Source of the DNA: JASJBU01 sp965372385
GTDB taxonomy: Bacteria > Pseudomonadota > Gammaproteobacteria > Chromatiales > Chromatiaceae
Direction of reading: 5' to 3'
DNA: 14,893 nt
NCBI GenBank assembly: GCA_965372385.1
Contig: CBDVCD010000058.1
Span: forward strand, 1-14,893
Shown here: positions 7,168-13,426 of the stretch, in pieces
Layout: every line of letters begins with the position of its first letter
How positions within the stretch are numbered: position 1 is the first letter of the stretch
The notes under the pieces: generated by a model
Seen by the model: the letters and a program-made list of their open reading frames with translations, nothing else
What the model was told of the DNA's origin: nothing
Database searches by the model: none
Translations under genes and position numbers: made by a program

Positions 7168-7352
7168 CTAATGCTGGATGAAACGATCTCTGTCTTCGAC
7201 CACGTTAACCCGCAGCCCCAGCTCCACCGGCACGCCGGCCTTGCCCTTGCAGATCCACTCGGTGTGCGGCTCGAAGAGGGAGAAGACCTTTTCCTCATGG
7301 GGGATGCGTTCACCTTGGAGCACCCGATGGATGGGATTTGGTGCATCTTCCG
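7168..7352 (-). pseudogene. Transposase fragment (ISNCY-like DDE family)
   Basis: Reading leftwards, the frame gives DAPNPIHRVLQGERIPHEE, then KVFSLFEPHTEWICKGKAGV and PVELGLRVNVVEDRDRFIQH, then a TAG at 7168-7170. I recognise HEEKVFSLFEPHTEW and KGKAGVPVELG as a conserved block of a DDE transposase that I associate with the ISNCY group; the family name is less certain than the fact that it is a transposase. Only about 60 residues of a protein normally several hundred long remain, with no start, no ends and no inverted repeats seen. The scrap abuts the start of the pentapeptide gene, so an old insertion has probably replaced part of that gene's upstream region. Confidence 0.72.
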
Positions 7353-7533
7353 CTCCCGAACGTCGATCTCAGGTCGGTAGGGGCGAGCGCTTTAATGTAA
7401 AATCAAAGCCTTACGAAACAACGGTAGAAAACTGCCGGCAATTACCGATTTATTCTTCGGCTCCGTTGCGATAGTGTAACATTTTGTTTTTAATGCCGTT
7501 TATGACTTTCTGTCCAAGCACTAATTATTACTG

Positions 7534-8052
7534 TTATTTCCAAGAATCCTGATTCTTTGGTAACCGGTTATTATCGTCGATGAGCAAGACCTGATGCGGT
7601 GGCGTATCGCTCCATTGCCACAACACCAAATTCTTACTGTTGTCAGGGGCGTTGCGTGCATAGGAAGGCACGATAATGCCGGCAGCGCCTGATTTAATCA
7701 GGCGTTCGGCAAACTGCCAGGTTGGCGGCGTTTGTTTCAGGGTAAGTATCATTTCCCATGCGCTGGATAATTCTTCAAGTGTGGTTTTTACTCGGGCATG
7801 AACATTATGTTTGGTCAGGTCGATAATATCTGTGCAATCGACTTCATAGGTACAGAGCGTTACCGGTTGAGGACGATGCGGAAAACCTTGGTTGTATTCG
7901 GCTAAGGCCAGGGTGGGACTCAAGGCCAGATAGAGTGCCGGGATGCCCTTGGGATTAAATCGACCCCCATGCACTTTCGCCCCCTCACCCGAAAGTGGAT
8001 CGAATGACCAAAACGGGTTGTGAGTCCGGTAGGCAAGTCCCTTGAATCGCAC
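7534..8052 (-). CDS. RES-domain toxin of a type II toxin-antitoxin system
   Basis: This 172-aa protein begins at GTG 8052, directly after the antitoxin stop (TAA at 8053-8055, no gap). It has the RES fold signature: Arg9 (LAYRTHNPFW), the HGGRFNPKG loop with Arg31, ALYLALSPTLALAEYNQG with Glu52, and the late GIIVPSYAR with Ser130, candidates for the conserved Arg/Glu/Ser set. Studied RES toxins consume NAD+ (phosphorolysis or hydrolysis, as in MbcT) or ADP-ribosylate a housekeeping enzyme (ParT). The full length and intact motifs suggest it is active. The A+T-richer sequence and the mobile scraps on both sides suggest acquisition with the accessory patch. No terminator is evident after the stop. 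Confidence 0.9.
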   Translation of the reverse strand: MRFKGLAYRTHNPFWSFDPLSGEGAKVHGGRFNPKGIPALYLALSPTLALAEYNQGFPHRPQPVTLCTYEVDCTDIIDLTKHNVHARVKTTLEELSSAWEMILTLKQTPPTWQFAERLIKSGAAGIIVPSYARNAPDNSKNLVLWQWSDTPPHQVLLIDDNNRLPKNQDSWK

Positions 8053-8412
8053 TTAGGCAAATCCACCTTCCGCGACTCGGTTCAGATGCTCAAGCACCGC
8101 ATCGGCCATGCCACGCTTGACCAATTCTTCCGGAGTCAAGTCACCAAAACTCGGCAAGGCTTCGGAACGATACCAAGCATAGGCCTGCATAGGTGTGCCA
8201 CACCAGGGTAAGACGCGATTCAAGATCAGCACGATATCCCGCAGGCGCTTTTGGGAAGCCTTTGATTGGGCGCGATGCCGTTTGGCTACGGTGTCTGGGG
8301 AGAGCCCAGAAAATACCGCCACCTCCTTGATTGTGGTATGAAACTCATCAGCAACTGCCTTTGGGCTGATAAATCCAGACTCATCTATCAAATGGGCTAT
8401 GAGTTCAGTCAT
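8053..8412 (-). CDS. Xre/MbcA/ParS-type antitoxin (DUF2384) partner of the RES toxin
   Basis: The product is 119 aa from ATG 8412 (MTELIAHLIDESGF). A longer frame to ATG 8460 would start with low-complexity residues encoded by the palindromic operator and lie upstream of the predicted transcript start, so I reject it. Residues about 15-60 form a helix-turn-helix-like region (ISPKAVADEFHTTIKEVAVF), and the C-terminal half (LPWCGTPMQAYAWYRSEALP, then FGDLTPEELVKRGMADAVLE) is the toxin-binding domain of this family, whose tail enters the RES active site. It should neutralise the RES toxin and repress its own promoter. The Shine-Dalgarno is poor, with AGG almost touching the start codon. Confidence 0.88.
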   Translation of the reverse strand: MTELIAHLIDESGFISPKAVADEFHTTIKEVAVFSGLSPDTVAKRHRAQSKASQKRLRDIVLILNRVLPWCGTPMQAYAWYRSEALPSFGDLTPEELVKRGMADAVLEHLNRVAEGGFA

Positions 8413-8416
8413 GCCT

Positions 8417-8460
8417 ATGCCATATATATATACCGTAATTACGGTATATATATATGGCAT
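8417..8460 (-). promoter_or_regulatory. Perfect 44-bp palindrome, probable operator of the RES/Xre module
   Basis: The two 22-nt halves 8417-8438 and 8439-8460 are exact reverse complements. The centre is TACCGTAATTACGGTA, flanked by alternating TA runs and closed by ATGCC/GGCAT. It covers the predicted -10 box and transcription start and ends 4 nt before the antitoxin ATG, the expected place for autoregulation by the HTH antitoxin. The core is the likely protein-binding site. Confidence 0.8.
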
Positions 8461-8477
8461 TTTAATGAAAGATGCAA
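8449..8477 (-). promoter_or_regulatory. Promoter of the antitoxin-toxin operon
   Basis: On the minus strand TTGCAT (8477-8472) and TATATA (8454-8449) are separated by exactly 17 bp. The -10 lies in the arm of the 44-bp palindrome and the predicted start near 8442 falls at its centre, leaving a leader of about 30 nt before ATG 8412. Confidence 0.65.
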
Positions 8478-8503
8478 GACGAGCGCATTAAAACACTGGG
8501 GAT

Positions 8504-8671
8504 CTAGGAGGCTGTCGGGTTTAACCGTTTGAAGCGAAAATCACTGGGGGCGAATCAAATCAGTTTATCAAGCGAGGCGAATAGCAGGGCTATTTAACGA
8601 GTTTGATAAGCTGAGTTGATCGTCATCCAGGGATTTGCAGCCAAACAGTGTTAAATCCGACAGCCTCCTAG
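8504..8671. mobile_element. 168-bp MITE-like element with long imperfect palindrome
   Basis: The ends GAGGCTGTCGGGTTTAA (8508-8524) and TTAAATCCGACAGCCTC (8651-8667) are inverted repeats with one mismatch, and each is bordered by CTAG (8504-8507 and 8668-8671), which fits a 4-bp target duplication. The interior is also imperfectly palindromic: TTTATCAA...GAATAGC on the left mirrors GCTATTT...TTGATAA on the right, so the whole unit could fold as one hairpin. It has no coding capacity. CTAG duplications and such ends would suit mobilisation by an IS5-like transposase, but the parent is not in the window. Confidence 0.78.
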
Positions 8672-8843
8672 GGTCAAGTACCTAAAAACGGTGTTAACGC
8701 TTCCTATGATATGAGAAGACAATAGATAGTCTCAACAGGTCCATACCGTTTTCTTTCTGAAGCCCTTTCATCATCAATGAAAATCTTCAAGGAGGTATCA
8801 CTGGAAAAACAACAATCCAAATGATCAACTCCGTCCGGAGGAT

Positions 8844-9155
8844 ATGGAGAATGAAGGCGCTACGGGCCGCAAGCCCTCCTACAGTGTCGAGACCGCTTCG
8901 GATGGATCCGACATATGGAAGTCCACCAAGTCCTGTTTCGACGGTGATGGGGACTTTATCGATATCGAATCGGATACAGGCGACCCAACAGCCATCAGTA
9001 TGGGGACCTACTTTGAAAATGGCCCATTCGCCGTGACGGAAACCGATTCCACGCTGGCGGGTAGTGATCCCCAGCCCTTCTCGGCGGATCTGACCAGGGC
9101 CTTCACCAATGCCATGTACACCACGATCGCTCGAGACCCCTTCGAGAGGCCATGA
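8844..9155 (+). CDS. Doubtful acidic ORF, possibly a gene fragment
   Basis: The ORF gives 103 aa from ATG 8844 to a TGA, rich in Asp, Ser and Thr (FDGDGDFIDIESDTGDPTA), with no signal peptide, membrane segment or domain I recognise. GGAGG ends only 2 nt before the ATG, too close for a normal start; another GGAGG at 8791-8795 has no good in-frame start after it, and the frame stays open upstream to a stop at 8778. This pattern suits the remaining piece of a longer exported or calcium-binding protein rather than an intact gene. An opposite-strand frame overlaps it (8787-9218) and looks less protein-like. Confidence 0.35.
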   Translation: MENEGATGRKPSYSVETASDGSDIWKSTKSCFDGDGDFIDIESDTGDPTAISMGTYFENGPFAVTETDSTLAGSDPQPFSADLTRAFTNAMYTTIARDPFERP

Positions 9156-9309
9156 GGAGATAGTCAGTTTGTTGTCCCAAGGCCATTCATAAGAGCCGGA
9201 TAACGGCAGCTTAGACAATTACTGGCCACCGGCAGATTTGAGTCTCTACACTTAGATTTTTGAGAAACGTGAATGTAGAATAGGCCGATTCTTAAATTGG
9301 AGATAACAA

Positions 9310-9921
9310 ATGTCGCAACAGCAGCAATATTTCGACAAGGCCATTGCACTCATTGACGCCGCGAATAGCGAAGACCCAAACCAGGAAACAGTGGATGGCA
9401 AGGCTTGGCCAAAAGAACTCCTTTACTCGCATCGGATGTCTGGCATGCTACAGCGTTATACCCCGGACGCCGACGACGCTATAAAGCTGGCGATTCATGC
9501 ACAGCATATTCAGCGCTGGAAATCTGTCCGAAGTGAGTATCCAGAGGGTCGTCAAGGGTACCTGCAGTGGCGCACTGGATTATACAAATTTCATGCTGAA
9601 ACCACGGCTAAGTTTTTGTCGCAGGCAGGCTACGATGAAGATTTTATCGAACGGGTGAAACAAGCCGTAGGCAAACGTGCACTCAAGGTAAATCCGGACA
9701 CCCAACTGCTGGAAGATGTCGCTGATTTAGTATTCATCGAACACTACATGTTGGATTTCGCCGGCAAGCATCCCGAATACGATGAGGAGAAATGGCTCGA
9801 CATCATCCGCAAGACCTGGAAAAAGATGTCTGATCGGGCTCAACAATTTGCACTCTCAGGTAACATCATACTACCTGAGTCCCTGATTCCTCTCATTCAA
9901 AAAGCAGTATCCGGCAGCTGA
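9310..9921 (+). CDS. DUF4202 family protein
   Basis: This 203-aa soluble protein starts at ATG 9310 with GGAG 7 nt upstream. It matches what I know of the DUF4202 family: an N-terminal helix FDKAIALIDAANSEDP, the KELLYSHRMSGMLQRY segment, the AIHAQHIQRWKSVRSEYPEG block and the C-terminal WLDIIRKTWKKMSDRAQQFA. The all-helical pattern with His in SHRMS and HAQH and acidic EDVADLVFIEH recalls the metal site of HD-type hydrolases, but that is my reading, not a documented activity. No signal peptide or membrane segment is visible, so it should be cytosolic. The next gene, 101 nt on and on the same strand, encodes an exported haem protein, but the gap and separate ribosome-binding sites leave cotranscription uncertain. 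Confidence 0.82.
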   Translation: MSQQQQYFDKAIALIDAANSEDPNQETVDGKAWPKELLYSHRMSGMLQRYTPDADDAIKLAIHAQHIQRWKSVRSEYPEGRQGYLQWRTGLYKFHAETTAKFLSQAGYDEDFIERVKQAVGKRALKVNPDTQLLEDVADLVFIEHYMLDFAGKHPEYDEEKWLDIIRKTWKKMSDRAQQFALSGNIILPESLIPLIQKAVSGS

Positions 9922-10022
9922 CAAGCCCAATGCCGCTGGGAAAGGGACATTTCTAATGAAATTTGATTGTTCACGTGACTCATGGGAGGAGTGTCGTTAC
10001 AAATAGAGGGGGAGTAACCCTA

Positions 10023-10607
10023 ATGAAGACAAAATTGATGATCATTGTGCCACTGCTAGTCCTGATTGCCACAGGCTCTCCAGCAGCAGATCCAGTTAGT
10101 ACTCATGTGCTTGAAGCCCGTAATATTGTCAATCGGTTTTTCGGTTCATTAAAAGGCGAACTTCAAGCCGCTTTGGAAGAGGGTGGCCCGGTCACAGCCA
10201 TCAGTATATGTAAACTGAAAGCTCCAAGACTCACAAAAGAGTTTTCTTCGCTATCAGGTTGGTATATAGCAAGAACCTCACTTAAATTACGTAATCCAAA
10301 CAATCATCCCGACGCTTGGGAGAAAAATGTCTTGGAGCAATTTGAGGTGCTGGATACCAATGGCGAAGATCTGACAAATATGGAATATTCAGAAGAGATC
10401 CTGATTGATGGTAAGAAGATATTCCGCTACATGAAGGCGATCCAGATCCAGGATCTCTGTCTTAATTGCCATGGTGAGCATATCAAACCGGGTATCAAAC
10501 GAATACTCACACAACTCTATCCTAACGACCAGGCCACTGGTTTCAAGAAAGGTGATCTACGGGGGGCCTTTACCTTGGCTAAATCGTTAAGAAATCTGGA
10601 TCAGTAA
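10023..10607 (+). CDS. Exported mono-haem protein, Tll0287-like (DUF3365) family
   Basis: I choose ATG 10023 (194 aa) with GGGGAG 8 nt upstream; the frame extends 20 codons further without a better start. A signal peptide (MKTKLMIIVPLLVLIATGSP) is followed by a helix, the VTAISICKLKAPRLTKEF motif with Cys63, a PAS/sensor-like alpha-beta core with WYIARTSLKLRNPNN and PDAWEKNVL, and the haem site CLNCHG (146-151). In the family prototype Tll0287 the haem is bound by His of CxxCH and an unusual axial Cys in the first motif; Cys63 is the equivalent here. The domain is used as a free periplasmic protein or as the sensor part of signalling proteins. This copy is stand-alone, so it may sense a redox signal or small gas, or carry electrons. 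Confidence 0.85.
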   Translation: MKTKLMIIVPLLVLIATGSPAADPVSTHVLEARNIVNRFFGSLKGELQAALEEGGPVTAISICKLKAPRLTKEFSSLSGWYIARTSLKLRNPNNHPDAWEKNVLEQFEVLDTNGEDLTNMEYSEEILIDGKKIFRYMKAIQIQDLCLNCHGEHIKPGIKRILTQLYPNDQATGFKKGDLRGAFTLAKSLRNLDQ

Positions 10608-10683
10608 TAATTCGTTTTGGTACGAAGGTATGAGGATAATAATAAGATGACGCTATCCTTTATTCCTCTCTAGAAAAGGGAAT

Positions 10684-10729
10684 CGTCCCCTATTTATTGA
10701 TTCATGGTATACGTCCCCTGCTATTTATT
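10684..10729. repeat. Short direct repeats in the 10608-10920 gene-free stretch
   Basis: CGTCCCCTATTTATT (10684-10698) recurs as CGTCCCCTGCTATTTATT (10712-10729), 28 bp apart. The second runs directly into the barrel-gene remnant at 10730. The rest of the interval contains that remnant and REP-like copy A; I see no gene in it. Confidence 0.5.
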
Positions 10730-10780
10730 CGACAGCAATCTCTACCTGCTTGGCATCAGCACCCTATTCTGAGCCACTGA
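10730..10780 (+). pseudogene. 51-bp remnant of the 3' end of a TPR/barrel outer-membrane gene
   Basis: This stretch is identical at 48 of 51 positions to 14692-14742, which covers the last 14 codons, stop and first bases downstream of the barrel gene (encoding NLYLLGISTLF and TGA). The reading frame and stop are preserved but nothing of the gene body remains upstream. As at the intact gene, a REP-like copy follows shortly after. It is a footprint of a second gene copy or of a recombination or conversion event. Confidence 0.75.
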
Positions 10781-10813
10781 ACCCGCAGGTGCAAGAGAAA
10801 GAAAGGGGGTCGG

Positions 10814-10927
10814 AATTAAAAGGGCCTGGCTCGAATTAATTACCGGTCGTATAATACGATTGTTTACCTTGTCACATGTTTTCCATATTAAATACGACCC
10901 TGGCCCCTTTAGCCCTGGCCCCTTTAG
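10814..10927. repeat. REP-like inverted repeat, copy A
   Basis: The left arm AATTAAAAGGGCCTGGCTCG leads to GAATTAATTACCGGTCGTAT and, after a spacer containing TACCTTGTCACATGTTTTCC, the right arm TATTAAATACGACCCTGGCC. The right tip is duplicated exactly in tandem: CCCTGGCCCCTTTAG at 10898-10912 and again at 10913-10927. Copies B (12295-12404) and C (14791-14835) share the same sequence. Confidence 0.78.
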
Positions 10928-11020
10928 CCCTCAAATATTCCAGGAGCATGGGTACAAACGGTCATCTGCACAAAGCCAGCCGGCTGTGCATTATTGCCAT
11001 GCAAGAATAACCCCCCGTAA

Positions 11021-11875
11021 CTAGCGGGACTTTTCGGCGGCTGGTCTGGCCGCCCGTTTTTTGCTGACCTTGGTGGACTTTGCGGGTTTTTCCCCGGCCG
11101 CTTCGGTTTTAGCGGCCTTGGCGGTTTGCCTCTTTGCGGCCTGAGCGGGTTTAGGCGGGGGTGGCGTGTCCCCACCGGCATCGGACTGGGTGCCTGATTC
11201 CGCCATTTCTTTTGCCCGGTCCAAGGCCTTACGCGCCTTTTCCTCGGCGGCATCGAGCCTCTCCTGAGCCGCCTTGGCTTCTTCGAGGGCACGGGCGGCA
11301 TCTCCCTGATCCTTGGCGCTTGCCTTGGCCAGGGCCTGGGCGGTACGCGCCTGGGCCTCGGCTGTCTTGGCCTGGGACCGAGCGGTTTCGGCCTGGGCAG
11401 CGGCGGTATCAGCTTGGGCCCGGGCCTCCATATCCAATTGCGCCTGGGCATCGGTGATGCTGCGTGCCGCATCGGCCATCATCGTCTTGCGTGCCTGAGC
11501 AATCTCTTTATCCGTTGTCTGCTTGATCGCGGCGATCTCTTCCTGGGTCTCTGATTTCATGCGCTCAATCACGGTGCGGGCCTCGTTGCGGGCCTTTTCC
11601 GCCTGCTCTTTGGCATCGGCCGCCTGCTTGAGGGCATCAGTCACCTCGGTTTGCGCCTGGGCCGCCTTGGCTTGAGCCTCGGCTTGTAACTGGGCGGCCT
11701 TTGCCTCTGCCTTGGCAGCGCGTGCCTTGGCGGTAGCGGTCTCTGCCTGGGCCTCTGCCTGGGCGCGGGCAACCTTCTCCTGGGCCTGTGCAACCTCGAG
11801 CTGGGCTTTCGCAATTTCGGCCAGTTCCTTGGCGGTGGCTGCCAGCTGCTTCATCGATTTGTTTTCTCTGGACAT
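11021..11875 (-). CDS. Ala-rich coiled-coil protein with a basic histone-H1-like tail
   Basis: This 284-aa protein runs from ATG 11875 (GGAGAG 9 nt upstream; Met8 is an alternative). Residues about 5-205 are a near-continuous charged helix built on AQAQ, KAEAKAA and EAQAKAAQAQ patterns, interrupted once near AKDQGDAA, so a long coiled coil is expected. A Gly/Asp/Pro linker (SGTQSDAGGDTPPPPKP) separates it from a Lys/Ala/Arg/Pro-rich tail (about 222-284; KSTKVSKKRAARPAAEKSR), like the H1-like tails of bacterial AlgP and similar DNA-binding proteins. There is no signal peptide, so a cytosolic, nucleoid- or granule-associated role is likely; phasin-like proteins are an alternative. The low-complexity sequence opens several long antisense frames that are not genes. 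It stands alone between two repeat-bearing regions. Confidence 0.75.
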   Translation of the reverse strand: MSRENKSMKQLAATAKELAEIAKAQLEVAQAQEKVARAQAEAQAETATAKARAAKAEAKAAQLQAEAQAKAAQAQTEVTDALKQAADAKEQAEKARNEARTVIERMKSETQEEIAAIKQTTDKEIAQARKTMMADAARSITDAQAQLDMEARAQADTAAAQAETARSQAKTAEAQARTAQALAKASAKDQGDAARALEEAKAAQERLDAAEEKARKALDRAKEMAESGTQSDAGGDTPPPPKPAQAAKRQTAKAAKTEAAGEKPAKSTKVSKKRAARPAAEKSR

Positions 11876-12085
11876 GGATTTAGGCTCTCCTCTGAGTGTA
11901 TAAATGTAAGACTTTCGCCCTGCTCACCTACCAGCGACGTTTTTTCTGTATCGGGTACGCTTCGCGGGGACTGGCTTGTGATGGTGATATGCATATTCCC
12001 GCTACGGCTTGAAATGTTACAGTATTGTGACAAGCATTGGGAAACAAATTATTGTTCCAACAGAAAGTCACTGGCCTCCCCGAAA

Positions 12086-12117
12086 GAAGATCAAGGTCAG
12101 AGAAGATCAGGGTCAGG
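12086..12117. repeat. 16-bp tandem duplication
   Basis: GAAGATCAAGGTCAGA is followed immediately by GAAGATCAGGGTCAGG (14 of 16 identical). It sits about 40 nt before the RAYT remnant; the GGGTCAG unit is of the kind found in REP tips next to such genes. No other feature is seen between 11876 and 12150. Confidence 0.6.
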
Positions 12118-12153
12118 TATAGATAAGTAGCTTTTTTCTGTTAACTTCCAGCG

Positions 12154-12285
12154 ATGGCTAGGCCTGTATGATTCAAATTTGTCCGGTGCGCTCTATCACG
12201 TTACTTCTTGTGGTGACAGACGCGAAGTAACCTATGAAGACGATGCAGATCGGGAGCTATTCGGGCAGGTAATTGACGGGTATCT
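12154..12285 (+). pseudogene. Remnant of a REP-associated tyrosine transposase (RAYT, Y1_Tnp family)
   Basis: ATG GCT AGG CCT at 12154 encodes the usual MARP start of RAYTs but meets a stop after one more codon. A +1 shift then restores the frame to SGALYHVTSCGDRREVTYED and DADRELF, which corresponds to the family's PGALYHVTSRGDRREAIYED. About 45 residues remain; the HxH motif and catalytic Tyr are absent, and the sequence runs into REP-like copy B. Cys replaces the conserved Arg in YHVTSRG. The gene is clearly dead. RAYTs are the single-strand transposases thought to spread REP palindromes, so this scrap gives a plausible source for copies A-C. Confidence 0.8.
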
Positions 12286-12294
12286 GGGGTCAGA

Positions 12295-12404
12295 AATCAA
12301 AGGGGCAATCAAAGGGGCCAGGATCGAATTAATTACCGGTCGTATATATAGACTGTTCGCCTTGTCACATGTTCTCCATATTAAATCCGACCCTGGCCCC
12401 TTTT
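12295..12404. repeat. REP-like inverted repeat, copy B
   Basis: The arms AAAGGGGCCAGGATCGAATT (from 12311) and TTAAATCCGACCCTGGCCCC (12381-12400) pair along most of their length and enclose AATTACCGGTCGTATATA and CCTTGTCACATGTTCTCC, shared with copy A. The left tip is duplicated exactly in tandem: AATCAAAGGGGC at 12295-12306 and 12307-12318. It adjoins the RAYT remnant. Confidence 0.8.
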
Positions 12405-12748
12405 GCGGGTGGGCATCCACTGCTTGGGTAGTGGCGCGATACTGAATGCCGCCATGGGACCCTGTAAAGGCAAGGGAAGTGATGAGCAGTCCCTGCTCAG
12501 ATCGATACTCGATACTCTTGAATCGGGTGTAACAATCTGAAACAGGCGTGAAACACACTGTACGATTTGAGAAATAGCCGAGAAATATCTCCTGCATAGA
12601 ATCTCTCACCTAGAAAATACGACAGGTTGTCGCATTTTCGCAAGAGAAAAGCATCAAGATCTACAGAATGCTTCAATGGTGGAACCGCGGCGCCACAGCA
12701 AGATGTGGTAACGGCATACCACCCTTTAATACCACTAGGAGATACAGT
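12405..12748. other. Gene-free stretch between REP copy B and the acidic exported protein gene
   Basis: I see no convincing gene here. A minus-strand frame (12232-12609) runs back through REP copy B and the RAYT remnant and is not protein-like. The promoter of the next gene should lie in this stretch, but I find no pair of hexamers with good spacing. Confidence 0.5.
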
Positions 12749-13102
12749 ATGAAATCATCCACACTTACCCTGCTGCTCGGCCTGAGTCTGGTCACCGGCA
12801 CCGCCCTGGCCAATGACACCGACTTGATCGACGAGGCGACCATGGACGTAATCAGCAACGAACAGGACGCCGCCGAAGTCGACATCCCTACGATCTCGCT
12901 GGAGATGGAGCCCTCCTCCGAGCCGCTGGCCGATGCCACCGAGCTACGCAACGAGATCCAAGAGCGCACCATCGACGCCAAGGCCGAATTGGACCTGGCC
13001 ATGGCTGAGATGCGTGAGGTGCGTAACGAAAATGTCGAAGAGCGCTGCAACGACCTGCGTGAAGAGACCAAACGCGAGCTCGTTCGCCACGAAGAGATGT
13101 AG
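12749..13102 (+). CDS. Small acidic exported protein with coiled-coil C-terminus
   Basis: I start at ATG 12749 (117 aa) with AGGAG 7 nt upstream, not at 12668, because it gives a clean signal peptide (MKSSTLTLLLGLSLVTGTALA before ND). The mature protein is strongly acidic (DTDLIDEATMDVISNEQDAA, SLEMEPSSEPLADATELRNE) and ends in a charged helix (EIQERTIDAKAELDLAMAEM) with one Cys in EERCNDLREETK. I recognise no family. A strong terminator follows 27 nt after the stop, so it is its own transcript end, although the barrel gene on the same strand could be functionally linked. Confidence 0.75.
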   Translation: MKSSTLTLLLGLSLVTGTALANDTDLIDEATMDVISNEQDAAEVDIPTISLEMEPSSEPLADATELRNEIQERTIDAKAELDLAMAEMREVRNENVEERCNDLREETKRELVRHEEM

Positions 13103-13128
13103 ACCAAGTAGTTCGGCATGAAACGCAG

Positions 13129-13162
13129 CCTCCCCTCGACCAAGGGGAGGTTTATTCTGTTT
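13129..13162 (+). terminator. Intrinsic terminator after the acidic exported protein gene
   Basis: CCTCCCCT (13129-13136) pairs perfectly with AGGGGAGG (13143-13150) around CGACCA and is followed by TTTATTCTGTTT. The following 264 nt to the barrel gene hold nothing I can name. Confidence 0.8.
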
Positions 13163-13426
13163 GCCCTACCCGTAATGCAATGCCGAAGAGGCAATGCAAC
13201 CACTGTAAGACAAAGCAAATGTGTCGTGACGATCAGGATGCGAAGCAGAATATCCAAGTCCCGCATTCACCCCCGCTTGTCATGACAGCCGTTGTGCCCC
13301 GGCTGCCCTGAGTCCGTGCCGCTTCGCCACACCATTGCTTCGCTCGGTGCTGGCTACAGAACCTCGTTCTTTCGCCACTCCGGACATACGCCCGGCCTTT
13401 GCTTTACTCACCATGGTGAACAGCGA

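Noticed and set aside
7135..7474. Plus-strand frames over the transposase scrap
   Set aside because: The minus-strand reading gives recognisable transposase sequence; these are its complements.
8787..9218. Minus-strand frame of 143 aa opposite the acidic ORF
   Set aside because: It has no ribosome-binding site or domain, and its composition looks like a reverse reading. The plus-strand ORF is only slightly better supported.
11161..11498. Frames opposite the coiled-coil gene and the Pro/Arg-rich minus-strand frame 10924-11472
   Set aside because: They are by-products of low-complexity coding sequence in another frame.
10684..12404. CRISPR array
   Set aside because: The repeats here are few, unequal in length and palindromic, with no regular spacers or cas genes.
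12179..12445. Intact 88-aa gene from TTG 12179
   Set aside because: Only its first 35-45 residues are RAYT; the rest is the translation of REP copy B. It is a remnant, not a gene.
12673..13266. Minus-strand 197-aa frame across the acidic protein gene
   Set aside because: It is Ser/Arg-rich, the usual antisense of an acidic gene, and crosses the terminator.
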